Assembly: GCA_050184585.1 (NCBI GenBank)
Contig: JBFXAF010000002.1
Span: 496,001 to 560,000, forward strand
From: JBFXAF01 sp050184585
GTDB lineage: Bacteria > Pseudomonadota > Alphaproteobacteria > Rhizobiales > Rhizobiaceae
Length of the DNA: 64,000 bases
Reading direction: 5' to 3'
Positions within the stretch are counted from its first letter, which is position 1, and every line of letters starts with the position of its first letter. Both the position numbers and the translations under genes were made by a program. The notes beneath the pieces were generated by a model. The model did not search any database. It had not been told where the DNA came from and saw nothing but the letters and a program-made list of their open reading frames with translations. Of this stretch, positions 37,816-46,011 are shown in pieces.

Positions 37816-37850
37816 ATGAGACGCGGACCGGCGAGGGTCTTGAAGATTTG

Positions 37851-38792
37851 TCAGTAGGGCCACTCACCGCGGCCGAGGGCGTTGGCCGCATCGACGATAC
37901 GCGAGAAACTGTCGCGGGCGCGCCCTATCGTATGTCGTCCGCGCAGATAGCCGTGCACCAGGCCCTTCTCCTCGATCCAGTACGCCTTGCCGCCGGCGGC
38001 AAGGATGCGGTCGCGATAGGCCTCGCCATCCGACGATAGCGGATCGCACTCGGCGGTTATGGCCACCGCCGGCGGCAGGCCGGAAAAAACCGTGTCGGCG
38101 AGCGGTAGATAGCGCACGTCGGTGGAGAAGTCGGCGCCGCCCGTACGGGTGTCCTTGTAGAAGACGAGATCGCGCATCGTCAGCATCGGCGCATCGGCAT
38201 GGGTGACGTAGGACCCCTTGGCGATATCGCCCCCGAGCCCCGGATAGATCAGCACCTGGCCCACCGGCGCGCGGACGTGGCCGCGCGAGACGTGGGCGAC
38301 CGCCGCCGCGAGGTTGCCGCCGGCGGAATCGCCGATGAGGAGGATCGGTCGCGCGTCGGCGGCCGCCGCCCATTCGAATGCCGAAAAGGCGTCCTCGAAC
38401 GCGGCGGGATGCAAATGCTCCGGCGCAAGGCGGTAGTCGACCGCCGTCACCTCGAAGCCGGTGCGCGCGCAAAGCTCGGCGCAGATATCGTCGTGACTTT
38501 CGAGGCCGCCGAGGGTGAAGCCACCGCCGTGCAGATAGAGGATCTTCGCCGCCACGTCCGGCGCAGGCGTTCGGTAGGTACGGATTGGAATCGGATGTGT
38601 CTGTGTGGCGATCGAGGAATCCGCCGCTGTCACGCCTTCCGGGTAGCCGGCGTGAAACGCGCGGCAGAGTCGATCATAGACCTCCCGCTGCCTTGCCATG
38701 GGGTAGTCGATCGTCTCTGGCGGATAGAAGGAATTGGTACGCTCGATGAAGGCCCAGGTCTCGGCGTCGAGCAGCGTCTTGTAGTCCGTCAA
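37851..38792 (-). CDS. HSL-type alpha/beta hydrolase
   Basis: A 313-residue hormone-sensitive-lipase-like esterase. The oxyanion motif HGGG (YLHGGGFTLGG) and nucleophile GDSAGG are clear. The acid lies in AECDPLSSDG and the His in GLVHGYL. It is one base after caiD at the end of the carnitine-type operon, so it may hydrolyse an ester substrate (acyl-carnitine) or a CoA thioester there. This is an inference from position. Confidence 0.88.
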   Translation of the reverse strand: MTDYKTLLDAETWAFIERTNSFYPPETIDYPMARQREVYDRLCRAFHAGYPEGVTAADSSIATQTHPIPIRTYRTPAPDVAAKILYLHGGGFTLGGLESHDDICAELCARTGFEVTAVDYRLAPEHLHPAAFEDAFSAFEWAAAADARPILLIGDSAGGNLAAAVAHVSRGHVRAPVGQVLIYPGLGGDIAKGSYVTHADAPMLTMRDLVFYKDTRTGGADFSTDVRYLPLADTVFSGLPPAVAITAECDPLSSDGEAYRDRILAAGGKAYWIEEKGLVHGYLRGRHTIGRARDSFSRIVDAANALGRGEWPY

Positions 38793-38793
38793 T

Positions 38794-39576
38794 TCACTTG
38801 CCCTTCCAGACCGGATCGCGCTTCTCGGCGAAGGCGCGGAAGCCTTCCATGTTGTCCTCCGACGCGTAGAGCGCGTCGACGGTGCGGAACTTGCGCTTGG
38901 TGATCCAGTTCATGGCTTCCTGGAAGCCCATGGATTCGGCTTCGCGCGCGACCTCCTTGATCGCCGCGAAGACCAGCGGCGGTCCGGACGCGAGAAGGCG
39001 GGCGACCTCCCAGACGCGGCCTTCCAGCCTGTCCTTCGGCAGCACTTCGTTGACGAGGCCCCATCGAAACGCCTCGGCGGCGTCCATCCAGCGGCCGGTG
39101 AGCAGCAGGTCCATCGCAACGTGGTAGGGCATGCGCTTCGGCAGCTTGACGGTCGCCGCGTCGGCCAGCGTGCCGGCCCTGATCTCGGGCAGCGCGAAGG
39201 ACGCGTGGTCGGCCGCGTAGATGAGGTCGCAGGAGAGCGCCAGCTCGAAGCCGCCGCCCACCGCCATGCCGTTGACGCAGGCGATCACCGGCTTGTTCAG
39301 ATCACGCAGCTCCTGCAGGCCGGCGAAGCCGCCGACGCCATAGTCGCCATCGACCGCATCCCCGCCGGCCGCCGCCTTCAGGTCCCAGCCGGCGCAGAAG
39401 AACTTTTCGCCGGCGGTTCTCACGATGGCGACGCGCAGGTCCGGATCGTCGCGGAAGGACTGGAAGGTCTGTCCCATCAGGCGCGAGGTCGCGAGGTCGA
39501 TGGCGTTGGCCTTCGGACGGTCGAGCGTGACCTCGAGGACGCCGCCCTCGCGGCGCGTGGTGATGACGTCGGTCAT
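38794..39576 (-). CDS. caiD: enoyl-CoA hydratase, probable carnitinyl-CoA dehydratase CaiD
   Basis: A 260-residue crotonase. FCAGWDLKAAAGGD and NKPVIACVNGMAVGGGFELALSCDLIYAADHASFALPEIRAGTLAD form the oxyanion hole and active site. The phrase AGWDLKA and the end (RKFRTVDALYASEDNMEGFRAFAEKRDPVWKGK) resemble CaiD. It would hydrate crotonobetainyl-CoA to L-carnitinyl-CoA. It lies between the hydrolase and the acyl-CoA ligase, with gaps of one and four bases. Confidence 0.88.
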   Translation of the reverse strand: MTDVITTRREGGVLEVTLDRPKANAIDLATSRLMGQTFQSFRDDPDLRVAIVRTAGEKFFCAGWDLKAAAGGDAVDGDYGVGGFAGLQELRDLNKPVIACVNGMAVGGGFELALSCDLIYAADHASFALPEIRAGTLADAATVKLPKRMPYHVAMDLLLTGRWMDAAEAFRWGLVNEVLPKDRLEGRVWEVARLLASGPPLVFAAIKEVAREAESMGFQEAMNWITKRKFRTVDALYASEDNMEGFRAFAEKRDPVWKGK

Positions 39577-39580
39577 CGGG

Positions 39581-41782
39581 CTATCCCTCCATGACTAGCA
39601 ATGCGTCGGCGATCCAGGCGCCCTGCCCTTCGGCGCAGACGATGAGCGGATTGATGTCCAGCTCGTCCAGTTCGTCGGCGTGGTCGAGCGCGAATGCGGC
39701 GATGCCGAGGATTGCGTCGACCGCCGCGTCGAGATCGGCCTTGGGTCGGCCACGGAAACCGTCGAGCAGCGGGAACAACTTCAGGCCGAGCAGCGCGGCA
39801 TCGACTTCGTCGCGCGAAGCAGGCAGAAGCAGCGTGGCGCTGTCCTTGAGAAGCTCCACCAGCACCCCGCCGGTGCCGACCGTCATCACCGGGCCGAACA
39901 GCGGGTCGCGGGTGATGCCGACGATGAGTTCGGCGACGCCTCCCTGCACCATGCGCTCGACATAGAGGCCGGTTCCGAGGCCGACCAGCACCTGTGCAGA
40001 CAAGCGGACCGCCGTCTCGTCGCGCAGGTTGAGCTTCACCGCGCCGGCCTCCGACTTGTGGGCGATGCCGAGCGCCTTGAGCGCGACCGGGAAGCCCAGG
40101 TCGGATGCGGCGGTGACGGCTTCGTCGACGGTGCCGGCACGCCGGCCAGGCGGCACGGGCAGGCCACGAGCCGCGAGCATGGATTTGGCGGCGGCTTCGT
40201 CGGGGTATGACCGACCCCCCTCTGGCCTGCCGGCCATCTCCCCCTCAAGGGGGGAGATTCCATCGGCCGCTTGGCCTCCGCCAATCATCAACGCTTCGGT
40301 GGAATCAGAAACGTCCGAGCTGCCAATCTCCCCCCTTGAGGGGGAGATGGCCGGCAGGCCAGAGGGGGGTCGGACGTGATTGGCCACCGGCCGCGCCCAC
40401 GCGTCGCCGATCGCGGCTCCCGCCTCGATCGCATCCATCGCTTCGGGAATGCCGTAGAGTGGCACGATCCCGCGTGCGATCAGCCCGGCGCAGTACTCCT
40501 CCGGCAGGTTCTCCGGCATCGAAGTTACGATGCCGCCCTTGGCGTTATTGGACTTCAGCGCCGCCTCGTAGGCGTTGATCGTCGCCCACCAGTCCGCATC
40601 CGAGCACCGGTCGTTGCGGGGAAAGTCGATGACCAGAAGGTTGAAGTCGTAGCCGCCCGAAACCATCGCGGTGAAGGTGGCGGTCATGGCCGGCTCGTTG
40701 TTCCAGATGAAGGTATGGTAGTCGAGCGGATTGGCCACCGCGACTAGCGGGCCGAGCGTATCCTTGACGCGCCGCCAGTGCGCCTCCTCCACCTTCCGGA
40801 AGAACACCTTTCGTCCTTCCGCGCTGTCGGCCATGACCGATGCCTCGCCGCCCGAGCAGCTCATAGATGACATCGAGTAGCCGGCAAGCGGGCCGAGGGC
40901 ATGAACGAGCTTCAGCGCCTCCAGAAAGGAGGGGATGGAGTTGACGCGGGCAATTCCGAGCCGCCTCAGGAAGGCGTCCGACGCGGCATCGGAGCCGGCG
41001 AGCGAGGCCGTGTGCGAGATGGTCGCGGCACGCGCGGCCTCGGAGCGGCCGACCTTCATGGCGACGATAGGCTTCCTGAGTTCGCGGGCGCGGGCGGCCA
41101 GGCGCTCGAAGCCGGCCACGGAATCGAAACCCTCGATGTGCAGGCCCAGCGCCGAGACACGATCGTCCTCGATCAGGCCAAGCGCCATCTCGGACAGACC
41201 GGTCTGCGCCTGGTTGCCGGCCGTCATCAGGAAGGCGACCGGCAGGCCGCGCTTCTGCATCGTCATGTTGATGGCGATGTTGGAAGACTGGGTGATGATC
41301 GCCACGCCCTTCGCGCCGGGCGCCAGGCGTTCGCCGCCATGCTGGTCGGGCCACAGCAGCGCGCCGTCGGCGTAGTTGATCAGGCCGTAGCAGTTGGGCC
41401 CGATGATCGGCATGTCGCCGGCCGCTTCGATCAGCTCCCGCTGAAGCCGCTCGCCATCCGCGTCGTAGTCGCCGGTCTCGAGGAAGCCGGACGCGAAGCA
41501 GGTGGCGGCGCCCGCGCCGCGCTCGCGCAGCGCCCTGACCATCTCGATGGTGAGGCGCCGGTTGACGCCGATGAAGGTGGCGTCGGGTGCGCCGGGCAAC
41601 TCCGCCACGGTCCTGTAGGCCTTCACGCCTTCGACCGTCGCTTTGGTCGGGTGCACCGGCCAGATGTCGCCGGCGAACCCCATTCTGAGCGACTGCCTGA
41701 CCACGCTGGTGCCGAACGCCCCGCCGCCGATGACGGCGATGGATTTGGGACGGAGAAGGCGGGAGAGGTCGCGGGTCGCCAT
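39581..41782 (-). CDS. ADP-forming acyl-CoA synthetase family protein carrying an in-frame palindromic element
   Basis: A 733-residue protein of the acetate-CoA ligase (ADP-forming) / acyl-CoA synthetase NDP-forming family. CoA-binding domain: LRPKSIAVIGGGAFGTSVVRQSLRMGFAGDI. Ligase-CoA domains: IIGPNCYGLI, SHTASLAGSD. C-terminal ATP-grasp: YPDEAAAKSMLAARGLPVPPG, GFPVALKALGIAHKSEAGAVKLNLRDE. Between the ligase part and ATP-grasp, about 54 residues (including PPSGLPAISPSRGEI and ISPLEGEMAGRPEGG) are encoded by palindromic element copy 2 without a stop. ATG 41782 is preferred: GAGGGGGG from element copy 3 stands seven bases upstream. It could activate carnitine, gamma-butyrobetaine or crotonobetaine. 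Confidence 0.88.
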   Translation of the reverse strand: MATRDLSRLLRPKSIAVIGGGAFGTSVVRQSLRMGFAGDIWPVHPTKATVEGVKAYRTVAELPGAPDATFIGVNRRLTIEMVRALRERGAGAATCFASGFLETGDYDADGERLQRELIEAAGDMPIIGPNCYGLINYADGALLWPDQHGGERLAPGAKGVAIITQSSNIAINMTMQKRGLPVAFLMTAGNQAQTGLSEMALGLIEDDRVSALGLHIEGFDSVAGFERLAARARELRKPIVAMKVGRSEAARAATISHTASLAGSDAASDAFLRRLGIARVNSIPSFLEALKLVHALGPLAGYSMSSMSCSGGEASVMADSAEGRKVFFRKVEEAHWRRVKDTLGPLVAVANPLDYHTFIWNNEPAMTATFTAMVSGGYDFNLLVIDFPRNDRCSDADWWATINAYEAALKSNNAKGGIVTSMPENLPEEYCAGLIARGIVPLYGIPEAMDAIEAGAAIGDAWARPVANHVRPPSGLPAISPSRGEIGSSDVSDSTEALMIGGGQAADGISPLEGEMAGRPEGGRSYPDEAAAKSMLAARGLPVPPGRRAGTVDEAVTAASDLGFPVALKALGIAHKSEAGAVKLNLRDETAVRLSAQVLVGLGTGLYVERMVQGGVAELIVGITRDPLFGPVMTVGTGGVLVELLKDSATLLLPASRDEVDAALLGLKLFPLLDGFRGRPKADLDAAVDAILGIAAFALDHADELDELDINPLIVCAEGQGAWIADALLVMEG
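40211..40373. repeat. palindromic element copy 2, inside the acyl-CoA synthetase gene
   Basis: Arms 40211-40259 and 40325-40373 are exact 49-bp reverse complements (CCGACCCCCCTCTGGCCTGC at the outer end). The loop 40260-40324 contains CGCCAATCAT, the reverse complement of the conserved ATGATTGGCG/GATTGGCGAAAG box, so it is inverted relative to copies 3 and 4. The whole 163 bases are read in frame on the minus strand. Confidence 0.95.
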
Positions 41783-41786
41783 CAAC

Positions 41787-41944
41787 GACCCCCCTCTGGC
41801 CTGCCGGCCATCTCCCCCTCAAGGGGGGAGATCAGAAGCTTGGGCCTATCCGCCGGTGCTCCAACGTTGGCGATTGGCGAAAGCAGAGACGACAGCTGAT
41901 CTCCCCCCTTGAGGGGGAGATGGCCGGCAGGCCAGAGGGGGGTC
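41787..41944. repeat. palindromic element copy 3 (158 bp, 49-bp perfect arms)
   Basis: Arms 41787-41835 and 41896-41944 are exact reverse complements. The loop holds AGCTTGGGCC and GATTGGCGAAAG, shared with copies 1 and 4. It fills the gap between the acyl-CoA dehydrogenase and acyl-CoA synthetase genes. Its outer AGAGGGGGG, read on the minus strand, stands as the ribosome site of the synthetase gene. Confidence 0.95.
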
Positions 41945-41965
41945 CTCGAAAGCACGGACGCCAAC

Positions 41966-43129
41966 CTATCCCCCCACCGCCCTGAGCAGGGCACGGCTGA
42001 TGATGTGCCGCTGGATTTCCGACGTGCCCTCCCAGATGCGCTCGACACGCGCGTCGCGCCAGATGCGCTCCAGCGGCAGGTCGTCCATCAGGCCCATGCC
42101 GCCATGGATCTGGATCGCCTCGTCGGCGATCATGGCGAGCACCTCGGTGGCCTTGAGCTTGGCCATCGCCATGTCCTCGTCGGTGACCGTGCCGGCGTCG
42201 TATTTCCAGCCCGCCTCGCGGGTGAGCAGCTCGGCGGCCTTCAGTTCGGTCGCCATGTCGGCGAGCTTGAAGGAGACGCCCTGGAACTTGCCGATCTGCT
42301 GGCCGAACTGCTCGCGCTGCGCGGCATATTCGATGGCATGGCCGAGCGCGCGCTCGGCCCGGCCGAGACAGGTCGAGGCCACCTGGAGGCGCGTCGCGCC
42401 GAGCCAGGAATTGGCCACCTCGAAACCGCGATGAACCTCGCCGAGGACCTGTTCCTTCGGCAGGCGGCAGTCGTCGAATTCGAGGATCGCGTTGGTGTAG
42501 CCGCGATGCGAGACGTTGCGGTAGCCGTCGCGGACCGTGAAGCCCGGCGTGCCCTTGTCGACGAAGAAGGCGGTGATCTTCTTGCGCTTGCCCCGTGACG
42601 TCTCCTCCTCGCCCGACGCCATGAAGACGATCGCGAAGCCGGCGATGTCGGCGTGACTGATGAAATGCTTGGTGCCGTTGAGCACCCAGTCGCCGCCCTT
42701 CTCGACCGCGCTCGCCTTCATGCCGCGCAGGTCGGAGCCAGCGCCGGGTTCGGTCATGGCGAGGCAGTCCCAGGTCTCGCCGCGGATGCAGGGATAGAGG
42801 TATTTTTCCTTCTGCTCGGGCGTGCCGGCGAGCAGGATGTTCGAGGGCCGCGCCACGCAGGTCCAGTGCAGGGCGTAGTTGGCGCGGCCGAGCTCCTTCT
42901 CGTAGAGCAGCCAGGTCAGCGTATCGAGGCCGGCGCCGCCGACCTCTGCCGGCATGTTGGCCGCATAGAGCCCTGCCGCCATCGCCTTGGCCTGCAACTC
43001 CTTGATGAGTTCCATCGGCAGGTGGCCGGTCCGCTCCACCTCGCGCTCATGCGGATAGAGTTCGCTCTCGACGAAGGCGCGTGTCGTCTCGACGATCAGC
43101 CTCTGCTCGTCGGTCAGGCCGAAATGCAT
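41966..43129 (-). CDS. acyl-CoA dehydrogenase
   Basis: A 387-residue acyl-CoA dehydrogenase. TEPGAGSDLRGMKASA, GTKHFISHADIA, REQFGQQIGKFQGVSFKLADMATEL and the C-terminal ERIWEGTSEIQRHIISRALL are visible; the Glu of EGTSEIQ is the usual catalytic-base region. It would desaturate an acyl-CoA, here probably gamma-butyrobetainyl-CoA to crotonobetainyl-CoA (CaiA-like direction reversed), passing electrons to ETF. It is three bases after the carnitine dehydrogenase gene. Confidence 0.9.
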   Translation of the reverse strand: MHFGLTDEQRLIVETTRAFVESELYPHEREVERTGHLPMELIKELQAKAMAAGLYAANMPAEVGGAGLDTLTWLLYEKELGRANYALHWTCVARPSNILLAGTPEQKEKYLYPCIRGETWDCLAMTEPGAGSDLRGMKASAVEKGGDWVLNGTKHFISHADIAGFAIVFMASGEEETSRGKRKKITAFFVDKGTPGFTVRDGYRNVSHRGYTNAILEFDDCRLPKEQVLGEVHRGFEVANSWLGATRLQVASTCLGRAERALGHAIEYAAQREQFGQQIGKFQGVSFKLADMATELKAAELLTREAGWKYDAGTVTDEDMAMAKLKATEVLAMIADEAIQIHGGMGLMDDLPLERIWRDARVERIWEGTSEIQRHIISRALLRAVGG

Positions 43130-43132
43130 GGC

Positions 43133-44212
43133 TCAGCCCTTCTTCTTTCCCTTGGCCTTCGCAGGCTTCGCCTTCCCAGCCCTCGCCTTCTCCGCGGCTT
43201 TCGACACCTTCGCCTTGGCGCCCTTGCCGAGCCGCGCGACATAATCCTTGTGCAATTCGCCGGCGCCCCAGCCCTTGCCCTTCTCGGCGCGGGCCAGCGC
43301 TTCCATGATGCCGATCAAATTCTCGTCGCGGATCCGCTCCAACTCGCGGATCGACCACTGGCCCGACTGATCGTCGGACTGCGTGGCGATCAGGTCGACC
43401 AGTTCCTCGTTGAACTCCGGAACGTCCATGAACTTGGTCCACGGCCATTTCAGCGCCGGGCCGAACTGGGCCATGAAGTGGCGCATGCCCGCCTCTCCGC
43501 CGGCGATGCGGTAGGTCTGGAACATGCCCATCTGCGCCCAGCGCAGGCCGAAGCCGTAGCGCATGATGTCGTCCAGTTCCTCGACGGTGCAGATGCCGTC
43601 CTTGACCAGCCACAGCGCCTCGCGCCATGCAGCTTCCAGCAGACGGTTGCCGACGAAGGCGTCGATCTCCTTGTTGACGACGACGCATTTCATGCCGATC
43701 GAGGTGTAGGCTTCGCGGGCGCGTTCGACCGCCGCCTTGCTGGTCTTCTCGCCGGGCACGAGCTCGTTGATCGGCAGGAGGTAGACCGGGTTGAACGGAT
43801 GGGCGACCAGGAATCGCTCGGGATGCTTCATGTCCTTCGCCATGTCGGTCGCCTTGAAGCCGGAGGTCGACGAGCCGATCAGAGCGTCGGCCGGCGCGGC
43901 GGCCTCGATCTCGGCCAGCGTCTTCAGCTTGACGTCGAGTCGCTCCGGCACGCTTTCCTGGATCAGGTCGGCATTAGCGACCGCCTCGGCGATCGATTTG
44001 GCGTAGCTTATCGTGCCTTCCTTCGGCAGTCCCTTCACCGCCATGCGCCTGTAGGCGCGGCGAGCGTTCTTCATCACCTCGTCGACCTTGCGCTTGGCTT
44101 CCGGGTGGGGATCGAACACGGCGACGTCGATCCCGTTCAGCGCCAGCCGGGCGATCCAGCCGCCGCCGATCACCCCGCCGCCGATGGCTGCGGCTTTCTT
44201 GATGACGCTCAT
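43133..44212 (-). CDS. lcdH: L-carnitine dehydrogenase (3-hydroxyacyl-CoA dehydrogenase family)
   Basis: A 359-residue NAD-dependent dehydrogenase. The Rossmann motif AIGGGVIGGGWIA is near residue 8. IQESVPERLDVKLKTLAEI, SSTSGFKATDMA, HPFNPVYLLPINELVPG and GNRLLEAAWREALWLVKDG are typical of carnitine 3-dehydrogenase. It oxidises L-carnitine to 3-dehydrocarnitine. The last 35 residues are a Lys/Ala-rich tail (KVSKAAEKARAGKAKPAKAKGKKKG), not needed for the fold. The start is one base from the HD-protein stop. Confidence 0.9.
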   Translation of the reverse strand: MSVIKKAAAIGGGVIGGGWIARLALNGIDVAVFDPHPEAKRKVDEVMKNARRAYRRMAVKGLPKEGTISYAKSIAEAVANADLIQESVPERLDVKLKTLAEIEAAAPADALIGSSTSGFKATDMAKDMKHPERFLVAHPFNPVYLLPINELVPGEKTSKAAVERAREAYTSIGMKCVVVNKEIDAFVGNRLLEAAWREALWLVKDGICTVEELDDIMRYGFGLRWAQMGMFQTYRIAGGEAGMRHFMAQFGPALKWPWTKFMDVPEFNEELVDLIATQSDDQSGQWSIRELERIRDENLIGIMEALARAEKGKGWGAGELHKDYVARLGKGAKAKVSKAAEKARAGKAKPAKAKGKKKG

Positions 44213-44213
44213 G

Positions 44214-44834
44214 TCAGGACGCTCTTTGTCTCGCGGTTGCGGCATTGGCGAGCGGCACGCGCTCGCCGGAACGGATGACGGACGGGTCGTAGGCCTTGCG
44301 GGCGAACACCTCGATGACGAAAGGCCGGAAGTGCTCGATCGGCAGCGTGTCGTAGCCCGGATCGAAGCTCGACTGGTCCCAGCGCGCGCAGAAGGCGTCG
44401 CAGTCGTCGAAATAGGGATGGCCCTTGAAGCGGTCGCGTGAATGCGGGTTACCGCCGGTGTGCGCGGCGTAGTAGAGCCGCTGGAAGTCGCCGTGCTTCT
44501 CGACCACCCAGGTGCACTGTTCGCGCACGAAAGGCTTCACGATCGCCGCAGCGTATTCGTCGTGATTGTAGGGAGCGTAGATGTCGCCGATGTCGTGCAG
44601 CAGCGCGCAGGCGATCCAGTCGGTGTCGGCGCCGTCGCGCCAAGCCCGGGTCGCCGCCTGCAAGGAGTGGCCGAGCCGGGTGATCTGGTAGCCGGACAGG
44701 CCTTCGTCCAGCTTCACCAGCGCGTCGAGCAGGCGGTCGCCGGTCTTCGCGGCGAACTCGATCTCGTGTTCGGTCAGGAAGTCGTAGTCTTCCTTGTCGC
44801 CATCCTTCATGGCGGTGAACTTCACGGTTTTCAC
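44214..44834 (-). CDS. HD-domain protein, PhnZ/TmpB-like, in the carnitine cluster
   Basis: A 206-residue HD-domain protein. The motif order is GYQITRLGHSLQAATRAWRDGA (first His, with a nearby Tyr), then CALLHDIGDIYAPYNHDEYAAAI (HD plus His), then AAHTG and a late Asp. This resembles the small HD oxygenases PhnZ and TmpB, which bind two irons, more than nucleotide phosphohydrolases. TmpB acts on a trimethylammonium phosphonate, so action on a trimethylammonium compound is an attractive inference. It starts with GTG 44834, with ATG nine codons inside as an alternative. Confidence 0.8.
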   Translation of the reverse strand: MKTVKFTAMKDGDKEDYDFLTEHEIEFAAKTGDRLLDALVKLDEGLSGYQITRLGHSLQAATRAWRDGADTDWIACALLHDIGDIYAPYNHDEYAAAIVKPFVREQCTWVVEKHGDFQRLYYAAHTGGNPHSRDRFKGHPYFDDCDAFCARWDQSSFDPGYDTLPIEHFRPFVIEVFARKAYDPSVIRSGERVPLANAATARQRAS

Positions 44835-44860
44835 GGGCGATCACTCTCTGTCGGACTCAT

Positions 44861-44993
44861 GCCCCCTCCACCGCCTCCGGCGGTCCCCCTCCCCCGTGAA
44901 CGGGGGAGGATCAAGGTCGTGCCGCCGCCGCCGCCGCCGATCCTCCCCCGCGTAGCGGGGGAGGGGGACCATGCGAAGCATGGTGGAGGGGGC
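44861..44993. repeat. 133-bp compound inverted repeat (second family)
   Basis: GCCCCCTCCACC at the left and GGTGGAGGGGGC at the right pair. Inside them, GGTCCCCCTCCCCCG pairs with CGGGGGAGGGGGACC. Each arm also contains its own hairpins: CCTCCCCCG-TGAA-CGGGGGAGG, CCTCCCCCG-CGTAG-CGGGGGAGG, and CCGCCTCCGGCGG opposite CCATGCGAAGCATGG. The hairpin sequences differ between arms but keep pairing. It is unrelated in sequence to the element family at 2299. It lies between the HD gene and the BKACE gene. Confidence 0.8.
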
Positions 44994-45004
44994 ACCATTC
45001 TGAA

Positions 45005-45931
45005 TCAGGCCGCCTCGGACGCAATCGGCGCGCGTTTGGTGAGGTCGAGCTTCTTGCGCACCTCGTCCGGTCCGATCACGCGCGCGCCCATCGTCTCGAT
45101 CACGGTAACCGCCCGGTCGACGAGCTGAGCGTTGGTGGCGAGCACGCCCTTGTCGAGCCAGAGATTGTCCTCCAGCCCGACCCGCACGTTGCCGCCGGCG
45201 AGCACGGCCGCGGCCGCATAAGCCATCTGGTTGCGGCCGAGCGAAAAGGCGGAGAACGTCCAGTCCTTCGGCACGTTGTTGACCATCGCCATGAAGGTGT
45301 TGAGATCGTCCGGCGCGCCCCACGGCACGCCCATGCAGAGCTGCACCAGCGCCTGCGGCGCGAGCACGCCCTCCTCGACCAGCTGCTTGGCAAACCAGAG
45401 GTGGCCCGTGTCGAACGCCTCGATCTCGGGCTTCACGCCCATCTTCGTCATCATGCCGCCCATGGCGCGCAGCATGCCGGGCGTGTTGGTCATCACATAG
45501 TCGGCCTCGGCGAAGTTCATGGTGCCGCAGTCCAGCGTGCAAATCTCCGGCAGGCACTGGCGGACATGCTCGACTCGGTCGGTGGCGCCGCCCATGTCGG
45601 TGCCCTGCTCCTTCAGCGGGAGTGGTTTCTCGACATCGCCGAACACCATGTCGCCGCCCATGCCTGCGGTGAGGTTCAGCACCACGTCGACCTCGGCGTC
45701 CCGGATACGCTCGGTCACCTCGCGGTAGAGATGGACATCGCGGCGCGGCCGGCCGGTCTCGGGGTCACGGACATGACAGTGGACGATCGCCGCGCCGGCC
45801 CTGGCGGCGTCTATGGCGGCGTCCGCGATCTGCTTCGGCGAGCGCGGCACATGCGGGCTGCGGTCCTGCGTTCCGCCCGAGCCGGTCACGGCGCAGGTGA
45901 TGAAGACCTCGCGATTCAAGGCGAGCGGCAT
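45005..45931 (-). CDS. BKACE (beta-keto acid cleavage enzyme), probable 3-dehydrocarnitine cleavage
   Basis: A 308-residue DUF849/BKACE TIM-barrel enzyme. REVFITCAVTGSGG, IVHCHVRDPETGRPRRDVHLYREV (metal His-x-His) and LDCGTMNF are clear. GLEDNLWLDKGVLATNAQLVDRAV is the usual end. It joins 3-dehydrocarnitine with acetyl-CoA to give acetoacetate and betainyl-CoA, as CdhC does. GGAGGAGACGCC precedes ATG 45931. It is first of the carnitine-type operon and divergent from the GATase1/AraC regulator, 80 bases apart. Confidence 0.92.
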   Translation of the reverse strand: MPLALNREVFITCAVTGSGGTQDRSPHVPRSPKQIADAAIDAARAGAAIVHCHVRDPETGRPRRDVHLYREVTERIRDAEVDVVLNLTAGMGGDMVFGDVEKPLPLKEQGTDMGGATDRVEHVRQCLPEICTLDCGTMNFAEADYVMTNTPGMLRAMGGMMTKMGVKPEIEAFDTGHLWFAKQLVEEGVLAPQALVQLCMGVPWGAPDDLNTFMAMVNNVPKDWTFSAFSLGRNQMAYAAAAVLAGGNVRVGLEDNLWLDKGVLATNAQLVDRAVTVIETMGARVIGPDEVRKKLDLTKRAPIASEAA

Positions 45932-46011
45932 GGCGTCTCCTCCGGCTTTGCTTGCCATCGATCATCGCCCTCCTTGCACGATGACGCTTTGCGTTTTACG
46001 AATGACACTTG

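Noticed and set aside
43133..43235. Lys/Ala-rich tail of carnitine dehydrogenase as a frameshift product
   Set aside because: The tail is in frame up to the stop three bases before the next start region; likely a lineage-specific extension, not an error.
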